A stretch of DNA of 36,415 bases from an uncultured bacterium (lineage in GTDB: Bacteria; Bacillota; Clostridia; Oscillospirales; Ruminococcaceae), in NCBI GenBank assembly GCA_905214265.1, contig CAJMLQ010000015.1, positions 1 through 36,415 on the forward strand, given 5' to 3'. The notes beneath the pieces were generated by a model. It ran no database searches and was not told the origin of the DNA. It saw only the letters and a list, made by a program, of their open reading frames with translations. Made by a program: the position numbers and the translations under genes. Of the stretch, positions 7,020 through 15,783 are shown piece by piece; within the stretch, counting starts at the first letter, position 1, and the number at the start of each line of letters is the position of its first letter.

Positions 7020-7925
7020 TCACAGAAACGCCGCCGCGGTCATCATCGGCAGGAGCCGAGCGTAAACCGGCTCCAGGTCTTCCACCGGCAGGGGGTTCTT
7101 CCCTTTTCCGATCTCGATGGTAAAGCCGGGCCGCCGGAAGGTCTCGATATACCAGTCCTTCAGGCCACCGTGGGATGCGAGGCCTCCGTTTTGGACCAAA
7201 CGGTATCCCGAAAGGGCGGAAAGCGTCTGGGCGATGAGTTCGCCCTGGGGAACCGGGATGTCTTGGTACTCCCAGAAAATTTCCTCCCCCTGGGAGTGAA
7301 AAGAGTAGAGCCGCCTGGGATCGAAAGCTGCCGTCAGGTGGACCAGGGACAGGGTCTCTGGCTCTGAATGGGGGCACGGGCCTCCATAGCGGGTCGGGGA
7401 CGGACCTGTGATGCCCGCAGCGATCTCCATGGCGCGAAGTTCCTTCCATCCGGCGTCAAAGTTATGGTTGAGGTCCACGCCCCTGGCGTTGGCCTGCCAC
7501 TTCTGGTCCGGATGCTTCCTCTGGATCTCCTCCACAAGCCCGCGGAGCTTTCCCGCAGAGGCAGGGCCGTGGAGGGCGATCTCCACCCCGTCCGGATTGA
7601 GGAGGGGGACAATGACCAGCCCCCGCCCCGCCATGACACTGGACAGGGAGATCTCTGCCAGCTCTCCTCCGCTGGCATAAGCGGCCGCAAATTCCTCCGC
7701 AAAGCGGAGGAGCAGAGAGCAGGTCAGCCATTCCTGGGCGTGGGTGGCACCCACAAAAAGCACTGCGTTTTTTAGGTTGCCGATTCCAAGGGCCGGAATT
7801 TCCCTACCCAGGACGGAACGTCCGGCTCGGAACAGCCGGACACGCCGGTTTTCCCGGGCCAGCTCCCGAATCGCCGCCGTTACAGCGGCGTAACTGGGCG
7901 GCTCCCGAAAAAAAGCTTGTTGCAA
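7020..7925 (-). CDS. M14-family zinc carboxypeptidase
   Basis: The protein (301 aa) has the full M14 active site: zinc ligands H62 and E65 (THAQEW) and H210 (LYSFHSQGEE), substrate-binding R148 and N153 (NARGVDLNHNF), and catalytic E271 (FTIEIGKG). No signal peptide is visible, so it is probably cytoplasmic. Related bacterial enzymes cleave gamma-D-Glu-diaminopimelate bonds in cell-wall peptides, so peptidoglycan recycling or spore-related processing is plausible. The start is a TTG seven nt after GGAGG. The amidase gene ends 23 bp upstream on the same strand, so the two may be co-transcribed. Confidence 0.9.
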   Translation of the reverse strand: MQQAFFREPPSYAAVTAAIRELARENRRVRLFRAGRSVLGREIPALGIGNLKNAVLFVGATHAQEWLTCSLLLRFAEEFAAAYASGGELAEISLSSVMAGRGLVIVPLLNPDGVEIALHGPASAGKLRGLVEEIQRKHPDQKWQANARGVDLNHNFDAGWKELRAMEIAAGITGPSPTRYGGPCPHSEPETLSLVHLTAAFDPRRLYSFHSQGEEIFWEYQDIPVPQGELIAQTLSALSGYRLVQNGGLASHGGLKDWYIETFRRPGFTIEIGKGKNPLPVEDLEPVYARLLPMMTAAAFL

Positions 7926-7948
7926 GTCGTTTCCTCCTTCACGGGCGT

Positions 7949-8464
7949 TCAGCCGCGGTTGATATAACGGGCTCCTTCTATGTGGATCCCCCGGATGGCG
8001 TTGTAGGCATAGGTGGCGACCTGACGGCAGTTGGCGTTGTTGTCGTGGGAGGCGATGAGGATTTCCTCCGGTCCGGGTCCGGGGCGGGTCACCACCACGG
8101 TGTGCCCGAACTCTTCCCGACCGCCCAGAGCCATCTGAATCACGTCCCCCGCTTCCAGTTCTGCCAGAGGGGCCTCTCTGCCGAAAGGACCCGGTCCCCG
8201 GTTCGTTGTCAGAAACTGGTGCAGGTAAATCACTCCCGTCCAGGCCGGAGCACGGTCATTGATATCCAGGTAGTACCAGCCGTAGGTCGGGGTGAAGTTC
8301 ATAATGCCGCACCCGGCAAAAATGCATTGTGAAACGAAATTGGTGCAGTCTCCTCCGATCTCGTCAAAGGCATAAAACCTGGGATTGCGCCGGTAGGCCC
8401 AGTAATTGGCGTATTCCACCGCCGCCTGCCGGTCATAGGGGATCTCCAATAATTCATACTGCAT
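7949..8464 (-). CDS. Putative amidase-domain (papain-like) protein
   Basis: This 171-residue protein matches the amidase_6-type domain of Firmicutes. Its hallmark is GGDCTNFVSQCIFAG, where the Cys after GGD is the presumed nucleophile. A presumed catalytic His follows in FGHTVVVT, with an Asn/Asp-rich tail (SHDNNANC). The N-terminus YDRQAAVEYANYWAYRRNP is also typical. No signal peptide is seen at the chosen ATG (8464), which follows GGAAAGGAA by 8 nt. A longer frame upstream runs through the divergent VanZ gene and is rejected. Linkage with the M14 carboxypeptidase suggests cell-wall peptide metabolism. Confidence 0.85.
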   Translation of the reverse strand: MQYELLEIPYDRQAAVEYANYWAYRRNPRFYAFDEIGGDCTNFVSQCIFAGCGIMNFTPTYGWYYLDINDRAPAWTGVIYLHQFLTTNRGPGPFGREAPLAELEAGDVIQMALGGREEFGHTVVVTRPGPGPEEILIASHDNNANCRQVATYAYNAIRGIHIEGARYINRG

Positions 8465-8539
8465 GCGCACCGTTCCTTTCCGCGTGTTTTTGCTTTCATC
8501 GTCCATACTATGAGGGAGTTCCGGAAAAGGATTTTCCAA

Positions 8540-9190
8540 ATGACCAAAAAAGTACCGAAAGGGGCCTTCGCTGTAATGAACGCTGTTTTCCAGTATATGA
8601 GGGATATGGCCCTGGGTATGCTTGCCGGACTGCCCCTGACTGCCGGGATCCGCTTTTTCTGCGGAATCCGGCGGAAGCGGCGGGGCGGTCGGACAACGCT
8701 GCCTCATGAGGTCCTGGCTCTTCTGTTGGGGGTATACCTGCTGGGCCTGCTGTCCCAAACCATCCTGCCGGAGTTGGCCGCGGTGCTGGAAAGCGGCGTT
8801 CCCCGGGGAGGCGGGCGGATCAACCTGATCCCCTTCGTCATCTTCCGCCAGACGGCCATCGAAGTGTTCCGCTATGGGCATTTGTCCTATTTCCTGGTCA
8901 ATTTTATCGGGAATATCCTGATCTTCCTCCCCTTGGGGCTGCTGCCGCCCTTACTTTGGAAGCGGATGGAGCGGCTGTGGAAAGTCCTGCTGCTGGGGTG
9001 CGGGGTTTCGGTGTTCATCGAGCTGACTCAGCTGCTCCTTCCCCGGGGGACTGACATCGACGACGTATGGCTCAACACCCTGGGCGCGGCGCTGGGATAC
9101 GGCGTATTTGCCATCATCCGCAGAGCAGCCCCAAATTTTCTCCCCCGCTGCCGGACAGTCCCGGCGGCAGAAAGGAATTCCAATGGATAA
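8540..9190 (+). CDS. VanZ-family membrane protein
   Basis: The protein has four predicted membrane segments and the VanZ signature: NFIGNILIFLPLGLLPPLL, then FIELTQLLLPRGTDIDDVWL and NTLGAALGYG. VanZ-like proteins are small inner-membrane proteins; the founding member raises teicoplanin resistance by an unclear mechanism, so no resistance is claimed. The start is uncertain. The ATG at 8540 has AAAGGA eight nt upstream. An ATG at 8510 lacks a clear site, and one at 8576 is also possible. It is the first gene of a packed run with 4-8 bp overlaps and is divergent from the amidase gene. Confidence 0.8.
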   Translation: MTKKVPKGAFAVMNAVFQYMRDMALGMLAGLPLTAGIRFFCGIRRKRRGGRTTLPHEVLALLLGVYLLGLLSQTILPELAAVLESGVPRGGGRINLIPFVIFRQTAIEVFRYGHLSYFLVNFIGNILIFLPLGLLPPLLWKRMERLWKVLLLGCGVSVFIELTQLLLPRGTDIDDVWLNTLGAALGYGVFAIIRRAAPNFLPRCRTVPAAERNSNG

Positions 9191-9620
9191 AATCAAAGCG
9201 CTCTGCCGCAAATACCGGGAGCTGATCTCCTACGTTTTCTTCGGCGTGCTGACCACGGTGGTCAACTACGGCTGTTATCTGCTGTTGGCCCCGCTGTTTT
9301 CCACAACGACCATCCCTACAGCCATTGCATGGATGGTCTCGGTGATTTTCGCCTATGTGACCAACCGGATCTTCGTCTTTCACTCCCAGGCAAGGGGGGC
9401 GAAGGCCCTTTGCTGGGAGGTACTGACCTTTTTTGGCGCGCGGGCGCTCTCCGGCGTGCTGGACGTGGGGATCATGTGGGTCTTTGCCGATCAATTGAAG
9501 CTCAACGACAAGCTGGTCAAACTGGCGTCCAACGTTTTTGTGATAGTTTTCAACTATGTGGCCAGCAAGCTGGTGATCTTTCGCAAGAGCGGAAAGAAAA
9601 AGGAGGAACCTCATGGATAA
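9183..9620 (+). CDS. GtrA-family membrane protein
   Basis: This 145-residue protein has four hydrophobic segments in the GtrA layout: LISYVFFGVLTTVVNYGCYL, AIAWMVSVIFAYVTNRIFVF, FGARALSGVLDVGIMWVF and FVIVFNYVASKLVIFR. GtrA-like proteins are thought to move lipid-linked sugars across the membrane for polysaccharide or teichoic-acid decoration. The ATG (9183) follows GAAAGGAA and overlaps the VanZ stop by 8 bp. No glycosyltransferase lies beside it, so the substrate is open. Confidence 0.88.
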   Translation: MDKIKALCRKYRELISYVFFGVLTTVVNYGCYLLLAPLFSTTTIPTAIAWMVSVIFAYVTNRIFVFHSQARGAKALCWEVLTFFGARALSGVLDVGIMWVFADQLKLNDKLVKLASNVFVIVFNYVASKLVIFRKSGKKKEEPHG

Positions 9621-10167
9621 GAACACGTTGATGGAGACCACCTGCTCCGAGGAGGAGATTTTCCGTGGACGGATTTTCGACGTGCATCGGGATCAGGTTC
9701 TGCTCCCCGATGGAAAGAAGTCGGTGCGGGAAGTCGTTCATCACAAGACCGGCGGCGTCTGCGTGGTGCCGTTGACGGATGACGGGCGGGTCTACGTGGT
9801 CCGCCAGTGCCGCTACCCCTATCACGACGTACTGACAGAGATCCCGGCGGGCAAGCTGGACCCCGGCGAGACGCCGGAGGCGTGCGGCCGCCGGGAGCTT
9901 CTGGAAGAGGTCGGGGCTGTGGCCGGGAAGATGACCAGCCTGGGACAGCTTTTTCCCACCCCGGCTTATGTGGACGAGGTCATTTACATGTACCTGGCGG
10001 AGGACCTGACCTACACCCGGCAGAAGTTGGACGACGGGGAGTTTCTGAAGGCGGAGGCAGTCCCTCTGGCCCAGCTGGTGGACGAGATCCTAGCTGGAAA
10101 AATTCGGGACGGCAAGACCCAGGCGGCCCTGCTCAAGGTCTGGTGTCTGCTAGGACAGCGTAAATGA
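9613..10167 (+). CDS. NUDIX hydrolase, ADP-ribose pyrophosphatase type
   Basis: The protein (184 aa) has a complete Nudix box (G-x5-E-x7-REUxEExGU) running from GKLDPGETPEAC into RRELLEEVGA at about residues 77-98. The preceding RQCRYPYHDVLTEIPAG is characteristic of ADP-ribose pyrophosphatases (NudF-like), where Pro/Ala/Gly-rich EIPAG packs the site. The likely reaction is ADP-ribose to AMP plus ribose-5-phosphate. The start codon follows AAGGAGG and overlaps GtrA by 8 bp. Its stop overlaps the QueG start by 4 bp, so translation is coupled. Confidence 0.92.
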   Translation: MDKNTLMETTCSEEEIFRGRIFDVHRDQVLLPDGKKSVREVVHHKTGGVCVVPLTDDGRVYVVRQCRYPYHDVLTEIPAGKLDPGETPEACGRRELLEEVGAVAGKMTSLGQLFPTPAYVDEVIYMYLAEDLTYTRQKLDDGEFLKAEAVPLAQLVDEILAGKIRDGKTQAALLKVWCLLGQRK

Positions 10168-10967
10168 ACCGGCTGCGGCCCTATCTGGAGGCGGAGGGCA
10201 TCCCCCTCTCCGGGGCGGTGTCCTTTGAAAGCTGTCTGCCGCTGTTGGAATGCCGGGCGGCAGCACGGGTCCCCCAAGAGGCACAGGCGGTCATCGTCTG
10301 CGGCTTTCCCTATTACACCGGGGAATATCCGGGACGAAACCTCTCCCGGTACGCCATTGTCCCCGACTACCACCGGGTAGCTGGGGAGCTGCTGGAACGA
10401 GCCTGTGCCCGGCTGCGGAAGGATTTTTCTGCGGACTTCCAGTGGTTTGTAGACAACTCCCCTATCCGGGAGGTGGACGCCGCCTGCCGGGCCGGGCTGG
10501 GCGTCCGGGGGGAAAACGGGCTGCTGCTCAACCCGGTCTACGGCTCCTGGCTGTTTCTGGGGACTATTGTCACGGATCTTCGGACGGATACCACAGAGGT
10601 TTCCCCGGGGCGCTGTATCGGCTGCGGGGCATGCCGCCGGGCCTGTCCCGCCGGGTGCATTGGGGACAGAGGGCCGGATCCCAGCCGGTGCCTGTCCGCC
10701 ATTACCCAAAAAAAGGAAGAGTTGACGCCGGAGGAGATCCGCCTGGTGCGGAAGGGAGGCCTGCTCTGGGGCTGCGACGTCTGCCAGGAGGTCTGCCCCT
10801 ACAATCGCGCCCCGGCGACGACCCCTTTGGCGGCGTTTCGGGAGGACGTCCGCCCAATCCTCCGCCGGGAGGAAATGACGAAGGACATCCGCTCCCGCGC
10901 CTGCGGGTTCCGGGGGCCAAAGCCCCTGCTGCGGAACGACGAGCTGCTGCGGGAGGACCCCTCCTGA
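10164..10967 (+). CDS. queG: Epoxyqueuosine reductase QueG, short form
   Basis: QueG reduces epoxyqueuosine to queuosine in tRNA using cobalamin and two 4Fe-4S clusters. The cluster motifs are visible: CIGCGACRRACPAGCI at about 153-168, and CDVCQEVCPYN near 210-220 with an additional Cys at SRCLS. The N-terminal cobalamin domain is present, including the likely proton-donor Asp in WFVDNSPIREVDAACRAGLG. At 267 residues it is shorter than the usual 310-390 and lacks the C-terminal HEAT-like tRNA-binding part. Short versions occur in Clostridia. Other queuosine genes are not in the window. Confidence 0.85.
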   Translation: MNRLRPYLEAEGIPLSGAVSFESCLPLLECRAAARVPQEAQAVIVCGFPYYTGEYPGRNLSRYAIVPDYHRVAGELLERACARLRKDFSADFQWFVDNSPIREVDAACRAGLGVRGENGLLLNPVYGSWLFLGTIVTDLRTDTTEVSPGRCIGCGACRRACPAGCIGDRGPDPSRCLSAITQKKEELTPEEIRLVRKGGLLWGCDVCQEVCPYNRAPATTPLAAFREDVRPILRREEMTKDIRSRACGFRGPKPLLRNDELLREDPS

Positions 10968-11013
10968 AGTCCTTTAAATTCTTTGCCAGATACAGGCAGA
11001 AACGAGGTTTTAT

Positions 11014-11760
11014 ATGAAACTCCATGTAATGACCTACAACATCCAGCACGGCTTGGATTACAATCGCCGCATCCCCGGAAAGGCCGTAGGACTGGGCCAT
11101 GACATTGACCTGACCCAGATTGCCGGCGTTATCCGCTCTCAGGATCCCGACATCGTAGGACTCAACGAGGTCAGAGGTTTAGGCCCTCAGTGGGATTATA
11201 CGCCCCAGGCTGAAACTCTGGCCACCATGCTGGGATGGCACTGCTACTTCGCCCCGGCCATCCGGTTCCAGGGTAATCTTCCCTACGGCAACGCCGTTCT
11301 TTCCCGGTTTCCCCTTCTGTCGGCGGAGACGATTATCATTCCCGACCCGCCGGTAAAGGATGAGGACGCCTACTACGAGACTCGCTGCGTTCTCCGGGCG
11401 CGGTTCGCCGAAGCCGGGGGATTTAGCGTCCTCATCTCCCATTTCGGCCTGGCCAAATCGGAGCAGCGCAATGCTGTGTCCACGGTTATGAATCTCCTGG
11501 ATCAGGAGACCGGCCCGGTCATCGTTATGGGAGATTTCAACATGGAACCGGATGACCCTATCCTGGCCCCCTTGCTGGCCCAGACGGAGGACGCCGCAAC
11601 CCTGCTTTCCGACTCCTGCCTTTCCTTCCCGTCAGATAAGCCGAAAATGAAGATTGATTACATCCTCACAAAAAAAGCAAAGATTCTCTCTGCAGAGATT
11701 CCAGCCACTATTGCCTCGGATCACCGGCCTCACGCCGCGGTTCTGGAAATCGGAGTTTGA
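11014..11760 (+). CDS. Endonuclease/exonuclease/phosphatase-family hydrolase
   Basis: The protein (248 aa) shows the EEP fold motifs in order: MTYNIQHGLD, DIVGLNEV with the metal-binding Glu, VIVMGDFNMEPDD with catalytic Asp and Asn, and SDHRPHAAVLE with the terminal Asp-His pair. Members cleave phosphodiester or phosphoester bonds in nucleic acids, sphingomyelin or inositol phosphates; the small size without a signal peptide favours a cytoplasmic enzyme. GAGG precedes the ATG. It is the last gene of the VanZ–QueG run, 46 bp after queG, and is followed by a strong terminator. Confidence 0.88.
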   Translation: MKLHVMTYNIQHGLDYNRRIPGKAVGLGHDIDLTQIAGVIRSQDPDIVGLNEVRGLGPQWDYTPQAETLATMLGWHCYFAPAIRFQGNLPYGNAVLSRFPLLSAETIIIPDPPVKDEDAYYETRCVLRARFAEAGGFSVLISHFGLAKSEQRNAVSTVMNLLDQETGPVIVMGDFNMEPDDPILAPLLAQTEDAATLLSDSCLSFPSDKPKMKIDYILTKKAKILSAEIPATIASDHRPHAAVLEIGV

Positions 11761-11821
11761 ACCCTGCGGTTATGTTCCCGTATGGGCAGGGCCATGACCG
11801 CAGCGGAACGAAGCCTGTAAC

Positions 11822-11867
11822 AAAGAAGAGCGCCGGCTGCCAAAAAGGCAGCCGGCGCTCTTCTTTT
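11822..11867. terminator. Strong bidirectional terminator
   Basis: A 19-bp perfect stem (11823-11841 with 11847-11865, core GAGCGCCGGCTGCC) encloses an AAAAA loop and is flanked by A/T-rich arms. It lies between the convergent EEP-family gene and ftsH and can end both operons. Confidence 0.9.
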
Positions 11868-11869
11868 CC

Positions 11870-13783
11870 TTATTTTTCAAAAGGATCCCCGGAGGTGTCT
11901 ATCGGATTTTCCCCGGAGGGTTCCGGTTCCCCAGGCTTGGGTGGATATTCCATCTCGCCCTTCATCAGCTTTTCAAAGGTCGCTCCGTCGATCTTTTCCT
12001 TGTCCATCAGGTACCGTGCCACCAGATGCAGCTGATCCATGTGGGCGGTGAGGATCTCTCTTACCGTTTCATAGCCGGTATCGATAATCTCGCGGATCTC
12101 ATTGTCGATCTCCGCCGCAACGTTTTCGGAGTAATCCCGGATATGGTTGAAGTCCCGCCCCAGGAAAGGCTCGCCCTCATCCTGGCCGTAAACCACCGGA
12201 CCCAGCTTCTCGCTGAAGCCGTAACGAGTCACCATACTCTTGGCCAGTTTGGTGGCGCGCTCCAGGTCATTGGAAGCGCCGGTGGAGATGTCATCCAGCA
12301 CCAAGGCCTCGGCCACCCGGCCGCCCAGCAGCGTGACGATCTCCTCCCGCATCTCCTTGCGGGACATATAGCTCTTGTCATGCTCGGGCAGGGAGAGGGT
12401 ATAACCGCCCGCCATGCCCCGGGGGATGATGGACACCTCATGGACCGGGTCCTGGGTATCACTGTAGAAGGTGGCGACGGCATGGCCTGCCTCATGGTAG
12501 GCGGTCAGCCGCTTTTCTTTTTCGGAAACCACCTTGGAGCGCTTCTCCGGGCCAGCCACGACCTTGATGGTCGCGTCCTCAATGTCCTGCTCGATGATGG
12601 CCTTGCGGCCTTTACGGGCCGCCAGCAGGGCCGCCTCGTTCAAAAGGTTTTCCAGATCCGCGCCGGTAAAACCGGCGGTGGACTTGGCCACGACACTCAA
12701 ATCCACGTCAAAGCCCAGAGGCTTGTTGCGGGCGTGAACCTTGAGGATCTCCTCCCGCCCCTTGACGTCAGGGTAGTTGACAACGACCTGCCGGTCAAAC
12801 CGGCCGGGCCGCAGCAGGGCCGGATCCAGGATATCCCGCCGGTTGGTCGCTGCGATGACGATCACACCTTCGTTTGCGCCGAAGCCGTCCATTTCCACCA
12901 GAAGTTGGTTCAGGGTCTGCTCCCGCTCGTCGTGACCGCCGCCAAGCCCGGCACCGCGATGGCGGCCCACGGCGTCGATCTCGTCGATGAAGACGATGGA
13001 CGGCGCGTTTTTCTTGGCTTGTTCAAACAGATCCCGGACACGGGACGCGCCGACGCCGACAAACATCTCCACAAAATCGGAGCCGGAGATGGAGAAGAAG
13101 GGAACCCCAGCCTCTCCGGCCACTGCCCGGGCCAGCAGGGTCTTACCGGTGCCGGGAGGGCCCACCAGCAGCACGCCTTTGGGGATGCGGGCACCCAGTT
13201 CGTTGAACTTTTTGGGATTTTTCAGGAATTCGACGATTTCAGCCAGTTCTTCCTTTTCCTCGTCCGCGCCGGCCACCTCAGCAAAGGTGGTCTTTTTGCC
13301 CATCTGGACGGGAGTTTTCATGTTGGCCTTGCCAAACTGGCTCATTTTTCCGCCGCCATTGGCCTGCTTGAACATGAGGTACCAAAGCACGCACATACCG
13401 GCGATCAGCACCAAATACGGAACGATACTCCACAGCCAGCTGTTGTCTGTGGCGGGAATCAAGTTATATTCCAGGCGGCTGTCCGGATGCTCCGCATTGT
13501 ATTCGTCGATCATAGGGAGGACCTGGTCCAGGAAATATCCCGGAGCCGCCACCCGGTAGCTGATGGTCTTGGTATCCCCTGTGAGCTTCAGGGTCATATC
13601 CCCGCTGCCCACGTCCATGGCAAATTCTTCGACCTTCTGATCCTCAAACAGATAGACGATCTCGGAATACGTATAAGTCTTTCCCGCTGGGGTCAGCATC
13701 CGCATAAACATCGTGGACATAAACAGCAGGATGACGACGACAACCAGCAGCAGCACGATGGATCCTATGCGCTTTTTCTGCAA
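11870..13783 (-). CDS. ftsH: ATP-dependent zinc metalloprotease FtsH
   Basis: FtsH degrades membrane and regulatory proteins as a membrane-anchored hexamer. The order is TM1 (about 8-27), an extracytoplasmic domain of about 90 residues, TM2 (about 120-138), then AAA+ ATPase with Walker A GPPGTGKT (208-215), Walker B IVFIDEID, the SRH arginine region RPGRFDR, and the zinc motif HEAGH (430-434). Length of about 637 residues is normal. The TTG at 13783 lies about 10 nt from GAGG. A GTG nine nt upstream is too close to that site. It is the last gene of the gdpP–ftsH operon. Confidence 0.97.
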   Translation of the reverse strand: MQKKRIGSIVLLLVVVVILLFMSTMFMRMLTPAGKTYTYSEIVYLFEDQKVEEFAMDVGSGDMTLKLTGDTKTISYRVAAPGYFLDQVLPMIDEYNAEHPDSRLEYNLIPATDNSWLWSIVPYLVLIAGMCVLWYLMFKQANGGGKMSQFGKANMKTPVQMGKKTTFAEVAGADEEKEELAEIVEFLKNPKKFNELGARIPKGVLLVGPPGTGKTLLARAVAGEAGVPFFSISGSDFVEMFVGVGASRVRDLFEQAKKNAPSIVFIDEIDAVGRHRGAGLGGGHDEREQTLNQLLVEMDGFGANEGVIVIAATNRRDILDPALLRPGRFDRQVVVNYPDVKGREEILKVHARNKPLGFDVDLSVVAKSTAGFTGADLENLLNEAALLAARKGRKAIIEQDIEDATIKVVAGPEKRSKVVSEKEKRLTAYHEAGHAVATFYSDTQDPVHEVSIIPRGMAGGYTLSLPEHDKSYMSRKEMREEIVTLLGGRVAEALVLDDISTGASNDLERATKLAKSMVTRYGFSEKLGPVVYGQDEGEPFLGRDFNHIRDYSENVAAEIDNEIREIIDTGYETVREILTAHMDQLHLVARYLMDKEKIDGATFEKLMKGEMEYPPKPGEPEPSGENPIDTSGDPFEK

Positions 13784-13829
13784 ACAGACCACTCCTCTCG
13801 GCAGTTAAGATTCCGGGCTCCGCCCGGCG

Positions 13830-14387
13830 TTACTTGGTGTAGATTTCTGGCTTCAGCACCCCAATATAGGGAAGGTTGCGATAGCGCTCGTCGTAATCCA
13901 GGCCATAGCCCACCACAAACTCATCCGGAACGGTAAAGCAGCAGTAATCGGGGGTCAGCGGCGCTACCCGGCGCTCCGGCTTGTCCAACAGGGTGGCGAT
14001 GCGGATGGATGCAGTACCCCGGTCCGAGAGCATTTTGGTAATGTAATGGAGGGTCTTGCCGCTGTCCAGAATGTCTTCGACGATCAGAAGATCTTTGTTG
14101 TGCAGGTCGATGTCCAGATCCTTGATGATCTTCACGACGCCGCTGGAACTAGTGCCGGAGCCATAGCTGGAAACGCACATAAAATCAATGGTGCAGGGGA
14201 GATCCACCGCACGCATCAGGTCGGCCATGAAGATAACCGAGCCCTTGAGCACGCTGACCATCAGCAGGTTTTTGCCGCGGTAGTCCCGGGTGATTTGCTC
14301 CCCCAGTTCGGCCACCTTCTGACGGATCTCCTCCTCTGTTACCAAAACTTTTTCAATATCGTCCCGCAGTTGTCTGATTTCATTCAT
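13830..14387 (-). CDS. hpt: Hypoxanthine phosphoribosyltransferase
   Basis: This 185-residue enzyme salvages hypoxanthine (and usually guanine) to IMP/GMP using PRPP. The PRPP-binding motif is LLIVEDILDSGKTLHYI. The N-terminal VLVTEEEIRQKVAELGEQIT, the flexible-loop sequence CVSSYGSGT and the C-terminal FVVGYGLDYDERYRNLPYIG are standard. The ATG at 14387 follows AAGGAG by 9 nt and overlaps the tilS stop by 8 bp. The order tilS–hpt–ftsH is widely conserved in Firmicutes. Confidence 0.96.
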   Translation of the reverse strand: MNEIRQLRDDIEKVLVTEEEIRQKVAELGEQITRDYRGKNLLMVSVLKGSVIFMADLMRAVDLPCTIDFMCVSSYGSGTSSSGVVKIIKDLDIDLHNKDLLIVEDILDSGKTLHYITKMLSDRGTASIRIATLLDKPERRVAPLTPDYCCFTVPDEFVVGYGLDYDERYRNLPYIGVLKPEIYTK

Positions 14388-15783
14388 CTTGCCGTACTCC
14401 TTCCTGTTTCCCCTCCCAGACGGAGAAGAGGATCCGCTCCGCTGCCGGGCCGGGCGCTGCGCGCCGGGAGAGACCGGCATATTCCGCCCAGAGGATCCCG
14501 GCTTCATCGGCCAGAATCCAGGCGCGCCCACGCTGCCGGGGAGTCAGTCCCATTTCGCTGTACAGCTTTTTCAGCTGCCGGCTCCCCTCCCGTCCGGGAA
14601 AACCGATGCGGTCCCCAGGCAGACGGTTTCGGAATAACAGTTTCCCAATTATTGTATCATAATCCATGCAAAAAATTAAGTCGTTTTTATAAATTTTTTT
14701 GACGGATTCCATATCTTTGGCAGTTTGAACCTGAAACCGGATCTTCCGCCCGTCCGGCAGGGGCAGGATAGCCAAAAACCCATCCGGTCCCGGCGTAGCG
14801 GGGAGCTCCACGGAGAGGCTTTCCTCTCTGGAAAACGGCTCCTCTAGCCGCAGGAAGCCCGTGACCGCCCGCAAACGGTATCCGCCGGGCAGGTTGACGG
14901 TCCCCCGCCCCATCCGCACCGCCTGCTCCGCGGCGGCGAGGACCGTGTGGTCCGGCTCGATTCCACACCCCCGGAGAAACCGGGCAATCACCCGGGACAG
15001 AAGGCTGGAGTGGGCATCCCGAAGCAAATCCAAGCGCAGCCCATGCTCTCCGGCGGACCCCCGGTAAAGGGCGTCCGCCTGCTCCGCGAGAAAATCCCGG
15101 TCCTGTGTCAGGCTCTGGAGCATCCGGGCAGCGTTCTGCTCCGCAGCAGCGTTGACCGCCACCAGGGCGGGGACCGCCTGGGCCCGGATGCGGTTGCGGG
15201 CGTAGGACACGTCCGTGTTGGTGGAATCAGTCACATAGCAAAGGCCCTTCCGGCGGCAGTAATCCTCCACCGCCCGCCGGGTGCAGCCCAAAAGGGGCCG
15301 GACCACCATCCCCCGGCTGGCCGGGATGCCGCACAGCCCTTCCAGGGCGGTTCCCCGGGCGATTCGGAACAGGATGGTCTCCAAATTGTCCGAAAGGGTG
15401 TGGGCAGTGGCGATGACCGCCTCCTCTCCACCCCACTCCCGGCGGAGCTCCTCAAAAAAAATGTACCGTTCCTGCCGACCGCACTCTTCCAAGCCGATGC
15501 CCCGCTCCCGGGCCAGAGCGGCGATGTCCGCCCGCCGGACCCGGAGAGGGATCCCCAGGCTCCGGCAGAATTCCCGGACGAATTCCTCGTCACGGTCGCT
15601 TTCCGTTCCCCGGAGGTTGTGGTTTACATGGGCGGCCAGAACCGAAATCCCCTGCTCCCGGAGATAATGAACCAGCGCCGCCGAGTCTGCCCCACCGGAA
15701 AGTCCGGCCACCACCCGTTTCCCTCGGACGAGGGACAGGTCCGCCGTTTCTTCCAGAGGGAGGCGGTTTTCCTTACGGCTCAT
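14380..15783 (-). CDS. tilS: tRNA(Ile)-lysidine synthase TilS
   Basis: TilS puts lysine on C34 of tRNA-Ile(CAU) so that it reads AUA. The PP-loop SGGADS is at residues 29-34, followed by the N-type ATPase core with TAHTLSDNLETILFRIARG. A middle substrate-binding domain and a C-terminal TilS domain (GDRIGFPGREGSRQLKKL) complete a 467-residue protein of normal size. The ATG overlaps the dnaB 3' end by 11 bp, and GGAG lies about 10 nt upstream. It is essential in most bacteria. Confidence 0.96.
   Translation of the reverse strand: MSRKENRLPLEETADLSLVRGKRVVAGLSGGADSAALVHYLREQGISVLAAHVNHNLRGTESDRDEEFVREFCRSLGIPLRVRRADIAALARERGIGLEECGRQERYIFFEELRREWGGEEAVIATAHTLSDNLETILFRIARGTALEGLCGIPASRGMVVRPLLGCTRRAVEDYCRRKGLCYVTDSTNTDVSYARNRIRAQAVPALVAVNAAAEQNAARMLQSLTQDRDFLAEQADALYRGSAGEHGLRLDLLRDAHSSLLSRVIARFLRGCGIEPDHTVLAAAEQAVRMGRGTVNLPGGYRLRAVTGFLRLEEPFSREESLSVELPATPGPDGFLAILPLPDGRKIRFQVQTAKDMESVKKIYKNDLIFCMDYDTIIGKLLFRNRLPGDRIGFPGREGSRQLKKLYSEMGLTPRQRGRAWILADEAGILWAEYAGLSRRAAPGPAAERILFSVWEGKQEGVRQDE

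Noticed and set aside
8465..8881. N-terminal extension of the amidase-domain protein
   Set aside because: It overlaps the divergent VanZ coding region and the domain begins at the chosen ATG with a good ribosome-binding site.
8540..9190. Glycopeptide resistance from the VanZ-like gene
   Set aside because: No vanHAX or regulatory genes are present, and VanZ-like proteins are common in organisms without resistance.
11764..11803. Hairpin CTGCGGT/ACCGCAG just after the EEP-family gene as a separate terminator or RNA
   Set aside because: The stem is only 7 bp and has no T run; the strong terminator at 11822-11867 explains the end.
12026..13936. A long plus-strand open frame (about 636 codons) opposite ftsH
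   Set aside because: It lies fully antisense to an intact, motif-complete ftsH, has a composition typical of the reverse complement of a GC-rich gene, and shows no domain.
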